From the NCBI RefSeq assembly GCF_031348265.1, contig NZ_CP133771.1, forward strand, positions 4,836,001 to 4,900,000: a stretch of DNA of 64,000 nucleotides. The letters run 5' to 3'. The stretch is from Streptomyces collinus. GTDB lineage: Bacteria; Actinomycetota; Actinomycetes; Streptomycetales; Streptomycetaceae. Of this stretch, positions 26,568-34,289 are shown in pieces. The position numbers and the translations under genes were made by a program. Position 1 is the first letter of the stretch, and each line of letters opens with the position of its first letter. Below the pieces are notes generated by a model, which did no database searches, was not told the DNA's origin, and was given only the letters and a program-made list of their open reading frames with translations.

Positions 26568-27392
26568 ATGAGTACAGCAGGCGCGACCGCCGATCCCCTC
26601 GCGGCCCTGGGGGCGCTGCCCGGAGTGGCCGATTCCGTGGAGTCCGTACGCAAGGCCGTGGACCGGGTCTACGGGCACCGGGTCATGCGGCGGCGCAGCA
26701 ACGCGATCACCTCCGAGGCAGCCCTGCGCGGCGCCCGCGGCTCGGCCGCGCTCTCCGGGGCCGACTGGGCCCTGGAGGAGGTGCGCCGTCGTACGGACTT
26801 CAGCGGCGACGACGAGTCCCGCACCGTGGGCGCCGCCCTGCGGCTCACCGCGGAGGCGGGCCAGTTGCTGTCGATCTGGCGGCAGTCGCCCCTGCGGGTG
26901 CTGGCCCGGCTGCACCTGGTGGCGGCCGCGGACAAGGCCGATCAGGTGGGACGGCCCCGCAAGGAGGGCGAGCAGGTCGACGAGCCGCTCGTCGGACTGC
27001 CGCTGCCGAGCGCCGCCGAGACGCACGGCAGGCTGGACGGACTGGCCGGCCTGATCATCGCGGGCGGCTCCGCACCGGCGCTGGTGACGGCCGCCGTCGT
27101 ACACGGCGAGCTTCTGGCGCTGCGCCCCTTCACCTCCCACAACGGCCTGGTCGCCCGCACGGCCGAACGCATCGTCCTGGTCGGCAGCGGTCTGGACCCG
27201 AAGTCGGTCTGTGCGGCCGAGGTCGGCCACGCCGAGCTGGGCCGTGACGCCTATCTGGAAGCCCTCGGCGGGTACGTCTCCGGCACCCCGGAGGGAGTCG
27301 CCGCATGGATCGCCCACTGCGGCAGGGCGGTCGAACTGGGAGCCCGCGAGTCGATGGCCGTGTGCGAGGCGCTGCAGCGCGGAGCGGCCTGA
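26568..27392 (+). CDS. Fic-like protein with degenerate active site
   Basis: A mostly helical 274-residue protein conserved in streptomycetes. Its core LRPFTSHNGLVARTAERIVL aligns with the Fic signature HPFx(D/E)GNGRxxR. The start is Arg instead of His and the acidic residue is missing, while the N-G pair and the distal Arg remain. Fic enzymes transfer AMP to protein hydroxyls through the motif His, so this protein is probably inactive in classic AMPylation or does something else. The N-terminal EAALRGARGSAALSGADW resembles the helix before the Fic core. An older annotation as oxidoreductase has no motif support here. The start is set by a TAGGGT box. A strong palindromic hairpin ends the transcript. 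Confidence 0.6.
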   Translation: MSTAGATADPLAALGALPGVADSVESVRKAVDRVYGHRVMRRRSNAITSEAALRGARGSAALSGADWALEEVRRRTDFSGDDESRTVGAALRLTAEAGQLLSIWRQSPLRVLARLHLVAAADKADQVGRPRKEGEQVDEPLVGLPLPSAAETHGRLDGLAGLIIAGGSAPALVTAAVVHGELLALRPFTSHNGLVARTAERIVLVGSGLDPKSVCAAEVGHAELGRDAYLEALGGYVSGTPEGVAAWIAHCGRAVELGARESMAVCEALQRGAA

Positions 27393-27415
27393 CATCACCC
27401 GGCCGGAAAAATGAT

Positions 27416-27443
27416 GCGGCGGTACGAGATCTCGTACCGCCGC
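27416..27443. terminator. Perfect 28-bp palindromic terminator
   Basis: Fourteen-base arms without a spacer (GCGGCGGTACGAGA and its complement) begin 23 bases after the Fic-like stop codon. Confidence 0.8.
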
Positions 27444-27727
27444 TGGCATGAGCATCGGGTTACCAAGCGTCCTCGATATATGCCCATCAGGCCGGGAGCT
27501 TTGCCCGTGACCTGGTGCGGCTGGCCCGTATTCGACGGGTCGACGTCGCGTGGGTGCCCGGTGTTCATGCTCGGTCCGTGGGGCCAAATGCGTTAAAAGG
27601 TGATCCTCTCGGATGTCCTTGGTCTCGCGGGCCGTTGAGTCCTTTGTACTCCTGCCCCGGAGCAAGCGGAAGTCCAGGCTGCACTTCTTTACTTTCGGGT
27701 TCACACAGGGCGGCCTGTCGCCGCAGG
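27444..27727. other. Intergenic region behind HAD gene
   Basis: With the preceding hairpin this makes about 335 bases without an accepted gene. It is less G+C-rich in parts. An AAAGGTGATC sequence (27597-27606) precedes an ATG at 27613 that opens an 81-codon frame antisense to the 3' end of the HAD gene. I do not accept it as a gene but note the strong ribosome-binding-like sequence. Confidence 0.4.
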
Positions 27728-28561
27728 TCAAGCGGCCGTCGTACGGCGCCTGTTCGCGTACCAGACGAGTCCCGCGGTGGCCGCGGCGGCGCCTATCGCG
27801 GCCACCGCGACGAGCGCCGGGCGCGGCGGCACGGAGAACGCGGGGATGCGCTGCTTGAGCCGGACCGGGCGGTGGAAGTCGAGGATCGGCCACCCGCGCG
27901 CGAGGGCCTCGCGGCGCAGTGCCCTGTCCGGGTTCACGGCATGCGGGTTCCCGACGGACTCCAGCATCGGCACATCGGTCGCCGAGTCGCTGTAGGCGTA
28001 GCAGCGGCTGAGGTCGTAGCCCTCGGACTCGGCCAGTTCCCTGACGGCCTCGGCCTTGGTGGGGCCGTACGCGTAGTACTCCACCTCACCGGTGAAGCAG
28101 CCGTCGTCGCCCACGACCATGCGGGTGGCGACCACGCGGTCCGCCCCCAGCAGCTCGCCGATCGGCTCGACCACCTCGGCGCCGGATGTGGAGACGATCA
28201 CGACGTCGCGGCCGGCGGTGTGGTGCTCCTCGATGAGGGAGGCGGCCTCGTCGTAGATGATCGGGTCGATCAGGTCGTGCAGCGTCTCGGCGACGATCTC
28301 CTTGACCTGTTCCACGTTCCAGCCGCGGCACAGGGCGGACAGATATGCGCGCATGCGCTCCATCTGGTCGTGGTCGGCGCCGCCCGCCAGGAAGACGAAC
28401 TGGGCATATGCGGTACGCAAGACGGCCCTGCGGTTGATCAGACCGCCTTGGTAGAACGACTTGCTGAACGTGAGCGTGCTCGACTTCGCAATGACCGTCT
28501 TGTCCAGGTCAAAGAAGGCGGCTGTGCGGGGCAACGAGTGGTTTTCCACGTCCCAGAGCAT
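27728..28561 (-). CDS. HAD-IB family phosphatase with C-terminal membrane anchor
   Basis: A 277-residue HAD hydrolase related to SerB. Motif I AAFFDLDKTV carries the nucleophile Asp, motif II is VIVSTSG, motif III Lys lies in GPTKAEAV, and motif IV is YSDSATDVPML. A hydrophobic segment near residues 245-265 followed by RRR would anchor the C-terminus in the membrane. S. coelicolor homologues are labelled morphological-differentiation associated. The substrate is unknown; a phosphoserine-like or phospholipid phosphate is possible. It is divergent from the Tad operon in the same order as Rv3661/Rv3660c. ATG 28561 begins right before the HAD motif and is the only good start. Confidence 0.85.
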   Translation of the reverse strand: MLWDVENHSLPRTAAFFDLDKTVIAKSSTLTFSKSFYQGGLINRRAVLRTAYAQFVFLAGGADHDQMERMRAYLSALCRGWNVEQVKEIVAETLHDLIDPIIYDEAASLIEEHHTAGRDVVIVSTSGAEVVEPIGELLGADRVVATRMVVGDDGCFTGEVEYYAYGPTKAEAVRELAESEGYDLSRCYAYSDSATDVPMLESVGNPHAVNPDRALRREALARGWPILDFHRPVRLKQRIPAFSVPPRPALVAVAAIGAAAATAGLVWYANRRRTTAA

Positions 28562-28696
28562 AGGGGCAGCCCATTCGGCGTAAGGTGGGGCGCGTGGGTT
28601 TGCCTGAGAAGGCTCTCGGGTACACCATGGAAGTCACGGATCGTTCGCGACCGTGCTAACCCGGCCCGACTCCTCCCCCCCCGAGTCGGCCGTGGG

Positions 28697-28731
28697 GACG
28701 ACCCCCGCTCTCCCCCCCGGCGGGGGTCGTC
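28697..28731. terminator. Hairpin GACGACCCCCGC/GCGGGGGTCGTC
   Basis: Perfect 12-base arms around an 11-base C-rich loop in the middle of the divergent region. No gene ends here, so it may end a small transcript or an upstream leader. Confidence 0.6.
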
Positions 28732-28918
28732 GCATGTCCGGGTGGGTTTTCTCCCTCGTTTCACGGCCTGAACGCCGCTCCTGTGCGGACGTGCAGCAAG
28801 GACTTGGCATGCCCATGTCTTATGACGTTGAGTAGTCATCGGGCTGCTCTGTGGGAGCAGCACAGAGGGTCGGAGCGGCTCACCGGTACGGGTGACGGCG
28901 ATATTCACAACCCCCCGG

Positions 28919-28947
28919 GTGTCCACAGTTATCCACCAAGATCCACA
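28919..28947 (+). promoter_or_regulatory. Three DnaA-box-like nonamers at 10-bp spacing
   Basis: GTGTCCACA (28919), TTATCCACC (28929) and AGATCCACA (28939) each contain TCCAC and start exactly 10 bases apart, on one face of the helix. The Streptomyces DnaA box is TTGTCCACA or close variants. The first two copies differ by one base from accepted forms, the third by two. Confidence 0.5.
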
Positions 28948-29144
28948 CGATTTCCGGGATCGCTGCACCGTGATTCCAGCGCGCCCCGCTCGCGGCGAGT
29001 TCATGGCCGGTTCCGAGTACCCGGGGGCGTATGGCCGGTTTCTGTCGGCCGTTCACAGGGAGGCCGCTTGCCGGTTCTTCCCGCGTTTGGGAATCGCGGG
29101 CCGCAGGGGCCGCGCGAGCCATGCAGCGAAGGGGGATGGAAACC

Positions 29145-30248
29145 GTGACCGGAACCGTCACACACGACCCGCCGCCGGGCGCCGGAGGGCGGCAGGGCGG
29201 ACCGCTGATCGTCACCGAGGACACCGAACTCCTCGACGACCTGCTGCGCCTGTGCGCGGCGGCGGGCGCCACACCCGAGGTGCACCACGGAGTGCCGGAG
29301 CGCAGGGGCAGTTGGGAGGCCGCACCGCTCGTCCTGGTCGGCGACGACGCCGCGCGGCGGGTGCGCGGGGCCGTGCGCAGAAGGGGCGTGGTGCTCGTAG
29401 GCCGGGACCAGGACGACTCCGGGGTGTGGCGGCGGGCCGTCGAGATCGGGGCCGAGCACGTCCTGATGCTGCCCGACGGCGAGCAGTGGCTGGTCGACCG
29501 GATCGCCGACGTGGCCGAGGGCGTCGGCCGGCCCGCCCTCACCGTGGGCGTCATCGGCGGCCGGGGCGGGGCGGGAGCATCCACTCTCGCGTGTGCCCTC
29601 GCCGTCACGTCCGCGCGGGAGGGACTGCGCACCCTCCTCGTGGACGCCGATCCGCTGGGTGGCGGACTCGACGTACTCCTCGGCGGTGAGACGGCCGAAG
29701 GGCTGCGCTGGCCCGCGTTCGCCTCCTCGCGCGGCCGGGTCGGCGGGGGCGCCCTGGAGGAGTCGCTGCCCGAACTGCATGCGCTGCGCGTGCTCAGCTG
29801 GGACCGCGGCGACCGGATCGCGGTCCCGCCGCAGGCGGTGCGGGCGGTGCTCGCGGCGGCCCGGCGCCGGGGCGGCACGGTCGTGGTCGACCTGCCGCGC
29901 CGGATCGACGACGGCGTCGCCGAGGTCCTCACCCAGCTGGACGTGGGCGTACTGGTCGTGCCCGCCGAGCTGCGGGCCGTCGCGGCCGCGGGCCGGGTGG
30001 CCTCCGCGGTCGGCATGGTCCTGCGGGACCTGCGGGTGGCCGTCCGCGGGCCCTACCCACCCGGGCTCGACGACCGTGAGGTGGCCCGGTTGCTCGGACT
30101 GCCCCTGGTCGGCGAGGTACCGGCAGAGCCGGGTCTGTCGCGCCCGGACGACGCCCCGGCGCCACCGGGCGCGGCTCCCCGCGGACCCCTCGCCCGGTTC
30201 TGCAAGGAGTTCTGGGAGCGGGCGCTCGCCGAGGCGGGTGCGGCATGA
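29145..30248 (+). CDS. TadZ/Ssd-like MinD-family ATPase
   Basis: A 367-residue protein annotated in relatives as septum site determining protein, related to TadZ/CpaE that place Tad pili at the pole. An N-terminal receiver-like region (about 15-115) is followed by a MinD-type domain with the deviant Walker A GGRGGAGASTLACALA and the switch LLVDADPLGGGLD. The second Lys typical of MinD is replaced within GGAGAST, so ATPase activity may be weak. GTG 29145 lies 9 bases after AAGGGGG and is preferred over ATG 29136 or 29121. First gene of a seven-gene Tad operon; its stop overlaps tadA. Confidence 0.85.
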   Translation: MTGTVTHDPPPGAGGRQGGPLIVTEDTELLDDLLRLCAAAGATPEVHHGVPERRGSWEAAPLVLVGDDAARRVRGAVRRRGVVLVGRDQDDSGVWRRAVEIGAEHVLMLPDGEQWLVDRIADVAEGVGRPALTVGVIGGRGGAGASTLACALAVTSAREGLRTLLVDADPLGGGLDVLLGGETAEGLRWPAFASSRGRVGGGALEESLPELHALRVLSWDRGDRIAVPPQAVRAVLAAARRRGGTVVVDLPRRIDDGVAEVLTQLDVGVLVVPAELRAVAAAGRVASAVGMVLRDLRVAVRGPYPPGLDDREVARLLGLPLVGEVPAEPGLSRPDDAPAPPGAAPRGPLARFCKEFWERALAEAGAA

Positions 30249-31456
30249 GCACCCTGGCCGGAACCGAAGGCGCGGCGCTGCTCGACGGGGTGCGGCGGTG
30301 GCTGGCCGAGAGCGGGGCCGATCCGACCCCCGCGCGCGTGGCGCAGGCTCTGCGGGAGCAGGGGCGGGTCCTCGGAGATGCCGAAGTCCTGGGAGCCGCC
30401 GCACAATTGCGGTCCGAGCTGGTCGGCAGCGGGCCGCTGGAGCCGCTGCTCGCCGATCCTTCGGTGACGGACGTGCTGGTGTCGGCCCCCGACCGGGTCT
30501 GGGTGGACCGGGGCGGGGGACTGGAGCTGACGCCGGTCCGCTTCGCCGACGCGGCGGCCGTACGACGGCTCGCCCAGCGCCTCGCAGCGGTGGCCGGGCG
30601 CCGTCTGGACGACGCCCGTCCCTGGGCCGACGCCCGGCTCCCCGACGGCACCCGGCTGCACGCGGTGCTGCCGCCGGTGGCGGTGGGCTGCGCCTGCCTG
30701 TCACTGCGGGTCGTACGGCCGCGCGCCTTCACGCTGGGCGAGCTGGTCGCGGCGGGCACAGTGCCGCCGGGCGGGGACCGCATGCTGCGCGCCCTGCTCG
30801 ACGCCCGGCTGTCCTTCCTCGTCAGCGGAGGCACCGGCACCGGCAAGACCACGTTGCTGAGTGCCCTGCTGGGGCTCGTGGGACCGGACGAGCGGATCGT
30901 CCTCGCCGAGGACTCGGCGGAACTGCGGCCCGAACACCCGCACGTCGTGCGGCTGGAGACCAGACCCGCCAACCAGGAGGGCGCGGGCCTCGTGACCCTG
31001 GAGGACCTGGTGCGCCAGGCCCTGCGGATGCGGCCGGACCGGCTGGTCGTGGGCGAGGTGCGCGGGCCCGAAGTGGTGCATCTGCTGGCCGCGTTGAACA
31101 CCGGCCACGAGGGCGGCTGCGGAACCGTGCACGCCAACGCCGCCGCCGATGTACCGGCCCGGCTGGAGGCGCTGGGTACGGCCGCCGGGCTCGACCGGGC
31201 CGCGCTGCACAGCCAGTTGGCGGCCGCCCTCTCCGTGGTGCTGCACCTGGTACGCGATCGGACCGGTCGGCGGCGGATCGCCGAGGTGCACGTGCTGGAG
31301 CGGGACCCGTCGGGCCTGGTGCGGACGGTGCCGGCGCTGCGGTGGGGAGCGGAGGCGTTCGCGTGTGAGCGGGGGTGGGAGCGGCTGCGGGGGCTGCTTC
31401 GGGGCGGCGCGAGCGGGAGCGGGCCGGGTGAGGCCGGGGCGGAGGGGACGTCATGA
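30245..31456 (+). CDS. tadA: TadA/CpaF secretion ATPase
   Basis: A 403-residue type II/IV secretion ATPase that powers assembly of Flp pili. It has an N-terminal helical region, GTRLHAVLPPVA, Walker A SGGTGTGKTTLLSAL, the Asp box VLAEDSAELRP, Walker B RLVVGEVRGPEV and the His box GGCGTVHANAA. It works at the cytoplasmic face as a hexamer with TadB/TadC. Start and stop are coupled to neighbours by ATGA-type overlaps on both sides. The C-terminal 40 residues are Gly/Arg-rich and not conserved. Confidence 0.92.
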   Translation: MSTLAGTEGAALLDGVRRWLAESGADPTPARVAQALREQGRVLGDAEVLGAAAQLRSELVGSGPLEPLLADPSVTDVLVSAPDRVWVDRGGGLELTPVRFADAAAVRRLAQRLAAVAGRRLDDARPWADARLPDGTRLHAVLPPVAVGCACLSLRVVRPRAFTLGELVAAGTVPPGGDRMLRALLDARLSFLVSGGTGTGKTTLLSALLGLVGPDERIVLAEDSAELRPEHPHVVRLETRPANQEGAGLVTLEDLVRQALRMRPDRLVVGEVRGPEVVHLLAALNTGHEGGCGTVHANAAADVPARLEALGTAAGLDRAALHSQLAAALSVVLHLVRDRTGRRRIAEVHVLERDPSGLVRTVPALRWGAEAFACERGWERLRGLLRGGASGSGPGEAGAEGTS

Positions 31457-32325
31457 CGGGGATTCCTGAGATGTCGATGGGTGCGGCCGTGGCGTGCGTG
31501 GGCGCGGCCGTCTGGCTGCTGGGTGAGCGCCAAGGGGCGGCGCGACGGGCGCGGCTGCTGCTCGCGAGCGGCGAAGCCGCGGGGAGCGGGCCGCCCGGCT
31601 GGCGGCGGATGGCCGGTGAACTGCGGCACGTCCGCGGGCGGTTGCGGCCCGAGTGGTGGTCACCGGTGGCCGGGCTGGTCCTGGCGGTGCTCGGGGCGTC
31701 GGTGCTGCCGGCCGTCCTGGGTGCGGCCGGGGTGCCCTTGCTGCGGCGGGTCCGGCTGGCCGGCCGGGCGCGGCGGGACCGGGAGCGCCGGTCCGACGCG
31801 GTGGTCGCCTTGTGCGGAGCGCTCGCCGGCGAGGTGCGGGCCGGACGCCAGCCGGGTGAGGCGCTGCTGCGGGCCGCGCGGGACTGCGGCGGACTCGCGG
31901 ACGCGCAGGCGACGGTGCTGGCGGCGGCGCGGTTCGGCGGTGACGTGCCGGGCGCGCTCGCTACGGCGGCCCGGCAACCGGGTGCCGAGGGACTGCGGGG
32001 ACTCGCGGCGTGCTGGCGGGTCGCCGTGGACCAGGGCGCCGGGCTCGCCGCCGGACTCGACCGGCTGGCCGCCGCACTGCGTGCCGAACGGGATCAGCGG
32101 TCAGATCTGCGGGCCCAGTTGGCGGGTGCCCGGGCCACCGCGGTGATGCTCGCCGGGCTGCCGGCCCTGGGGCTGCTCATCGGCACCGCCCTCGGGGCCG
32201 ATCCCCTGCACGTCCTGCTGCACACCGGGGCGGGGCTGGGCTGCCTGGCGGCCGGCGGGGTGCTGGAGGGTCTGGGGCTGTGGTGGGTGCAGCGGATCGT
32301 GAGGGGTGCGGAGGCGGCGACATGA
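31453..32325 (+). CDS. tadB: TadB-like inner membrane platform protein
   Basis: A 290-residue membrane protein with TM segments near 8-25, 70-95, 225-245 and 255-275, and a type II secretion F domain (GALAGEVRAGRQPGEALLRAAR; GLAACWRVAVDQGAGLAAGLDRLA). It forms the inner membrane platform for pilin insertion with TadC. The ATG overlaps the tadA stop and the stop overlaps the tadC start. It is shorter and richer in Arg than proteobacterial TadB, as usual in actinobacteria. Confidence 0.85.
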   Translation: MTGIPEMSMGAAVACVGAAVWLLGERQGAARRARLLLASGEAAGSGPPGWRRMAGELRHVRGRLRPEWWSPVAGLVLAVLGASVLPAVLGAAGVPLLRRVRLAGRARRDRERRSDAVVALCGALAGEVRAGRQPGEALLRAARDCGGLADAQATVLAAARFGGDVPGALATAARQPGAEGLRGLAACWRVAVDQGAGLAAGLDRLAAALRAERDQRSDLRAQLAGARATAVMLAGLPALGLLIGTALGADPLHVLLHTGAGLGCLAAGGVLEGLGLWWVQRIVRGAEAAT

Positions 32326-33116
32326 GCAGCGGAGAAGTTGTCCACAGGCTGGGGGCGGCCGTGGGGATCGTGCTGGCCTGCGTGTGGCCGGTGCGGTGGG
32401 TGGTGGAGGTGCGACGCCGCCGGAGGATGCGCCGACGGCTGGCCGGGCTGTCGAGGGTCCGGGAAGCGACCGTTCCCGTCCCACGGCGGGCATGGCGCGG
32501 GGCCGCGCGGACGTGGCTGCCCCCTGTGGGCGTGGCCTGCGCCGGATGGGTGCTTGCCGGAGGGCTCACCGGGGCCGCGGTGGGACTGGTCGGCGCGGTG
32601 GGCTTGTGGCGGTGGCGGCTCAGGCAGGAGACGGCCGGGGCGGACCCTGGGGCACCCGACCTCGCCGAGGCGGCGCGCCAACTGCCCTTGGCCGCGGACC
32701 TGCTGGCGGCCTGCATCGCGGCGGGCGCCGGCCCGGTGATCGCCGCGCAGGCGGTTGGTGAGGCCCTGCGCGGACCTGTCGGCGATGCCCTCGCCCGGGG
32801 TTCGGCGGAGGTGCGGCTGGGCGGCGAACCGGGCTCGGCCTGGCGGACGTTGGGTGCCGTCCCGGGCGCAGGCGGTCTCGCACGGCTGCTGGAACGGGCC
32901 GATGTGTCCGGACTGCCCGCCGCGGTACCGGTCGCGCGGCTCGCCGCGGAGGCCCGGGCCGACTGGGGCCGCGCCGCGACGGCCCGGGCCCGGCGGGCGG
33001 GCGTGATGGTCAGTGCGCCGGTCGGGCTGTGCTTCCTGCCCGCGTTCATCGCGGTCGGCGTGCTGCCCGTGGTGATCGGCCTCGCGGGCGGGGTGCTCGG
33101 AGGGGGTGGTGGATGA
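32322..33116 (+). CDS. tadC: TadC-like inner membrane platform protein
   Basis: A 264-residue second platform protein with an N-terminal TM (about 10-27), a paired hydrophobic segment at about 70-95, a GspF-type domain (LPLAADLLAACIAAGAGPVIAAQAVGEAL, shown here in part by LAACIAAGAGPV) and a C-terminal TM pair ending in a Gly tail. It partners TadB. Start ATG overlaps the tadB stop codon. About 70 bases separate it from the first pilin gene. Confidence 0.82.
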   Translation: MSSGEVVHRLGAAVGIVLACVWPVRWVVEVRRRRRMRRRLAGLSRVREATVPVPRRAWRGAARTWLPPVGVACAGWVLAGGLTGAAVGLVGAVGLWRWRLRQETAGADPGAPDLAEAARQLPLAADLLAACIAAGAGPVIAAQAVGEALRGPVGDALARGSAEVRLGGEPGSAWRTLGAVPGAGGLARLLERADVSGLPAAVPVARLAAEARADWGRAATARARRAGVMVSAPVGLCFLPAFIAVGVLPVVIGLAGGVLGGGGG

Positions 33117-33185
33117 CGCGGCGACCGACCGCAAGCAGTGAGCAGTGAACAACAGGGGTTCGGACTCTTTCCCACGGGGGTTGAG

Positions 33186-33395
33186 ATGTATCAGGCGGTA
33201 CGGGCACGACTGCGTGCCCTGGTGTGCGGGATGCGTGCGGCGCGGAGGGACGCGGGGATGGTGACCTCCGAGTACGCGATGGGAATCGTCGCGGCGGTGG
33301 CGTTCGCGGTGGTGCTCTACAAGGTCGTCACGAGCGGCCCGGTCAGCACGGAGCTGCAGAACATCGTGAAGGAAGCCCTCAATGCGCGGATGTGA
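33186..33395 (+). CDS. Flp-pilin-like protein (DUF4244)
   Basis: A 69-residue pilin-type protein: short basic cytoplasmic head, then DAGMVTSEYAMGIVAAVAFAV, a class III/Flp-type signal with Gly before a hydrophobic helix and Glu at +5. Cleavage is expected after the Gly of DAG by a prepilin peptidase. It is likely the main pilus subunit of this locus. ATG 33186 follows ACGGGGGTTGAG; GTG 33138 is an alternative that would lengthen the head. The stop overlaps the next gene's start region by 14 bases. Confidence 0.8.
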   Translation: MYQAVRARLRALVCGMRAARRDAGMVTSEYAMGIVAAVAFAVVLYKVVTSGPVSTELQNIVKEALNARM

Positions 33396-33741
33396 GCGGG
33401 GCGCGGACCGGGGGTTCGTCACGGCGGAGGCGGCCGTGGTGCTGCCCGTTCTGGTGATGTTCGCGATGGCGCTGGTGTGGGGGCTGCTGGTCGTGGCCGC
33501 GCAGATCCAGTGTGTGGACGCGGCGCGGACGGGTGCGCGTGCGGCGGCCCGGCAGGACCCGCCCGGGGCGGTCGTGAAGCTGACCCGCGAGGCGGCGCCG
33601 CCGGGCGCGACGGTGACCGTCAGCCGGGATGCGGAGCACGTCCGGGTGGTCGTCGAGGCGGAGCCACCGGTGCTGCGCGGTCTGTCCTTCACCGTGCGCG
33701 AGGAGGCCGTGGCGTCGGCGGAGGAGGCGGTGGGCCCGTGA
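33382..33741 (+). CDS. TadE-like pseudopilin
   Basis: A 119-residue protein with the pilin-like N-terminus GFVTAEAAVVLPVLVMFAMA (Glu at +5 after Gly) and a globular C-terminal half with SRDAEHVRVVVEAE. TadE proteins are processed minor pilins that help initiate Flp fibres. The start ATG lies inside the preceding gene and the stop TGA overlaps the GTG of the next one, giving tight translational coupling. Confidence 0.82.
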   Translation: MRGCERGADRGFVTAEAAVVLPVLVMFAMALVWGLLVVAAQIQCVDAARTGARAAARQDPPGAVVKLTREAAPPGATVTVSRDAEHVRVVVEAEPPVLRGLSFTVREEAVASAEEAVGP

Positions 33742-34289
33742 GACGGCGTCGAAGGGATGCCGAGCAGGACCGGGCATCGGCTGCCGTCCGGGGTGTCGGC
33801 CCGGGCCGGGGGTCCGTCGCGGTCCGGGGTGTCGGCCGGGGCCGGGGGGCCGTCGGCGCCGAGCAGGGCGTTCATGGGCTCGGCCCGGACCGGGGGTCTG
33901 CCAGCGTCTGGAGCGTCGGGGCGATCGCCGTTCTGTGCGTGGTGTTCGGTGTCGTGCTCGCGCTCGGGCAGGCCGTCGTCATCCGCCATCGTGCGGCGGG
34001 CGGTGCGGATCTCGCGGCGCTCGCCGCGGCGGACCACTGGGCCGACGGTGGCACGGCTGCCTGTGCCCGGGCCGGCCGGGTGGCCCGGGCACAGGGCGCG
34101 CGGCTCGTGCGGTGCGAGGTCGCCGGGGAGATCTCGGACGTGACGGCGGCGTCGGGCCGCGGGCCCTTCACAGCGGAGGTCAGGGCCCGGGCGGGGCCTC
34201 CGACGGGTCTGCTGGATCTCCCTGAGCCTGCTCAGGTGCCTCGTCCGCCGTCTCCTTCTCCTCAGGAGCCCCCTCCAACAGCACCGTGA
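33738..34289 (+). CDS. TadE-like/Rv3654c-type helicase-neighbour protein
   Basis: A 183-residue last member of the pilus operon. The conserved portion starts DRGSASVWSVGAIAVLC near residue 53, a pilin-like segment with a long TM, followed by HRAAGGADLAALAAADHWADG and CARAGRVARAQGA. Between the GTG start and that point lies about 45 residues of Gly/Arg/Val repeats (RGVGPGRGSVAVRGVGRGRG) not expected in the family, so a later start is possible. The last 110 bases overlap the end of the convergent helicase gene. It is probably a minor pilin; exact role unknown. Confidence 0.72.
   Translation: MRRRRRDAEQDRASAAVRGVGPGRGSVAVRGVGRGRGAVGAEQGVHGLGPDRGSASVWSVGAIAVLCVVFGVVLALGQAVVIRHRAAGGADLAALAAADHWADGGTAACARAGRVARAQGARLVRCEVAGEISDVTAASGRGPFTAEVRARAGPPTGLLDLPEPAQVPRPPSPSPQEPPPTAP

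Larger units (their letters stand above)
28562..29144. promoter_or_regulatory. Divergent HAD/Tad-operon regulatory region
   Basis: About 580 bases with no accepted gene. It contains a C-rich/G-rich hairpin (28697-28731), a smaller stem GCTGCTC/GAGCAGC (28843-28861) and three DnaA-box-like nonamers at 28919-28947, listed separately. The length suggests more than a simple promoter; a small RNA or a complex control region is possible but not shown. Confidence 0.45.

Noticed and set aside
28919..28947. Replication origin
   Set aside because: Only three imperfect DnaA-box-like nonamers; no dnaA, dnaN or long box cluster.
33138..33185. GTG start at 33138 for the Flp-type pilin
   Set aside because: It adds a 16-residue head with no homology; ATG 33186 has a good ribosome-binding sequence directly upstream.
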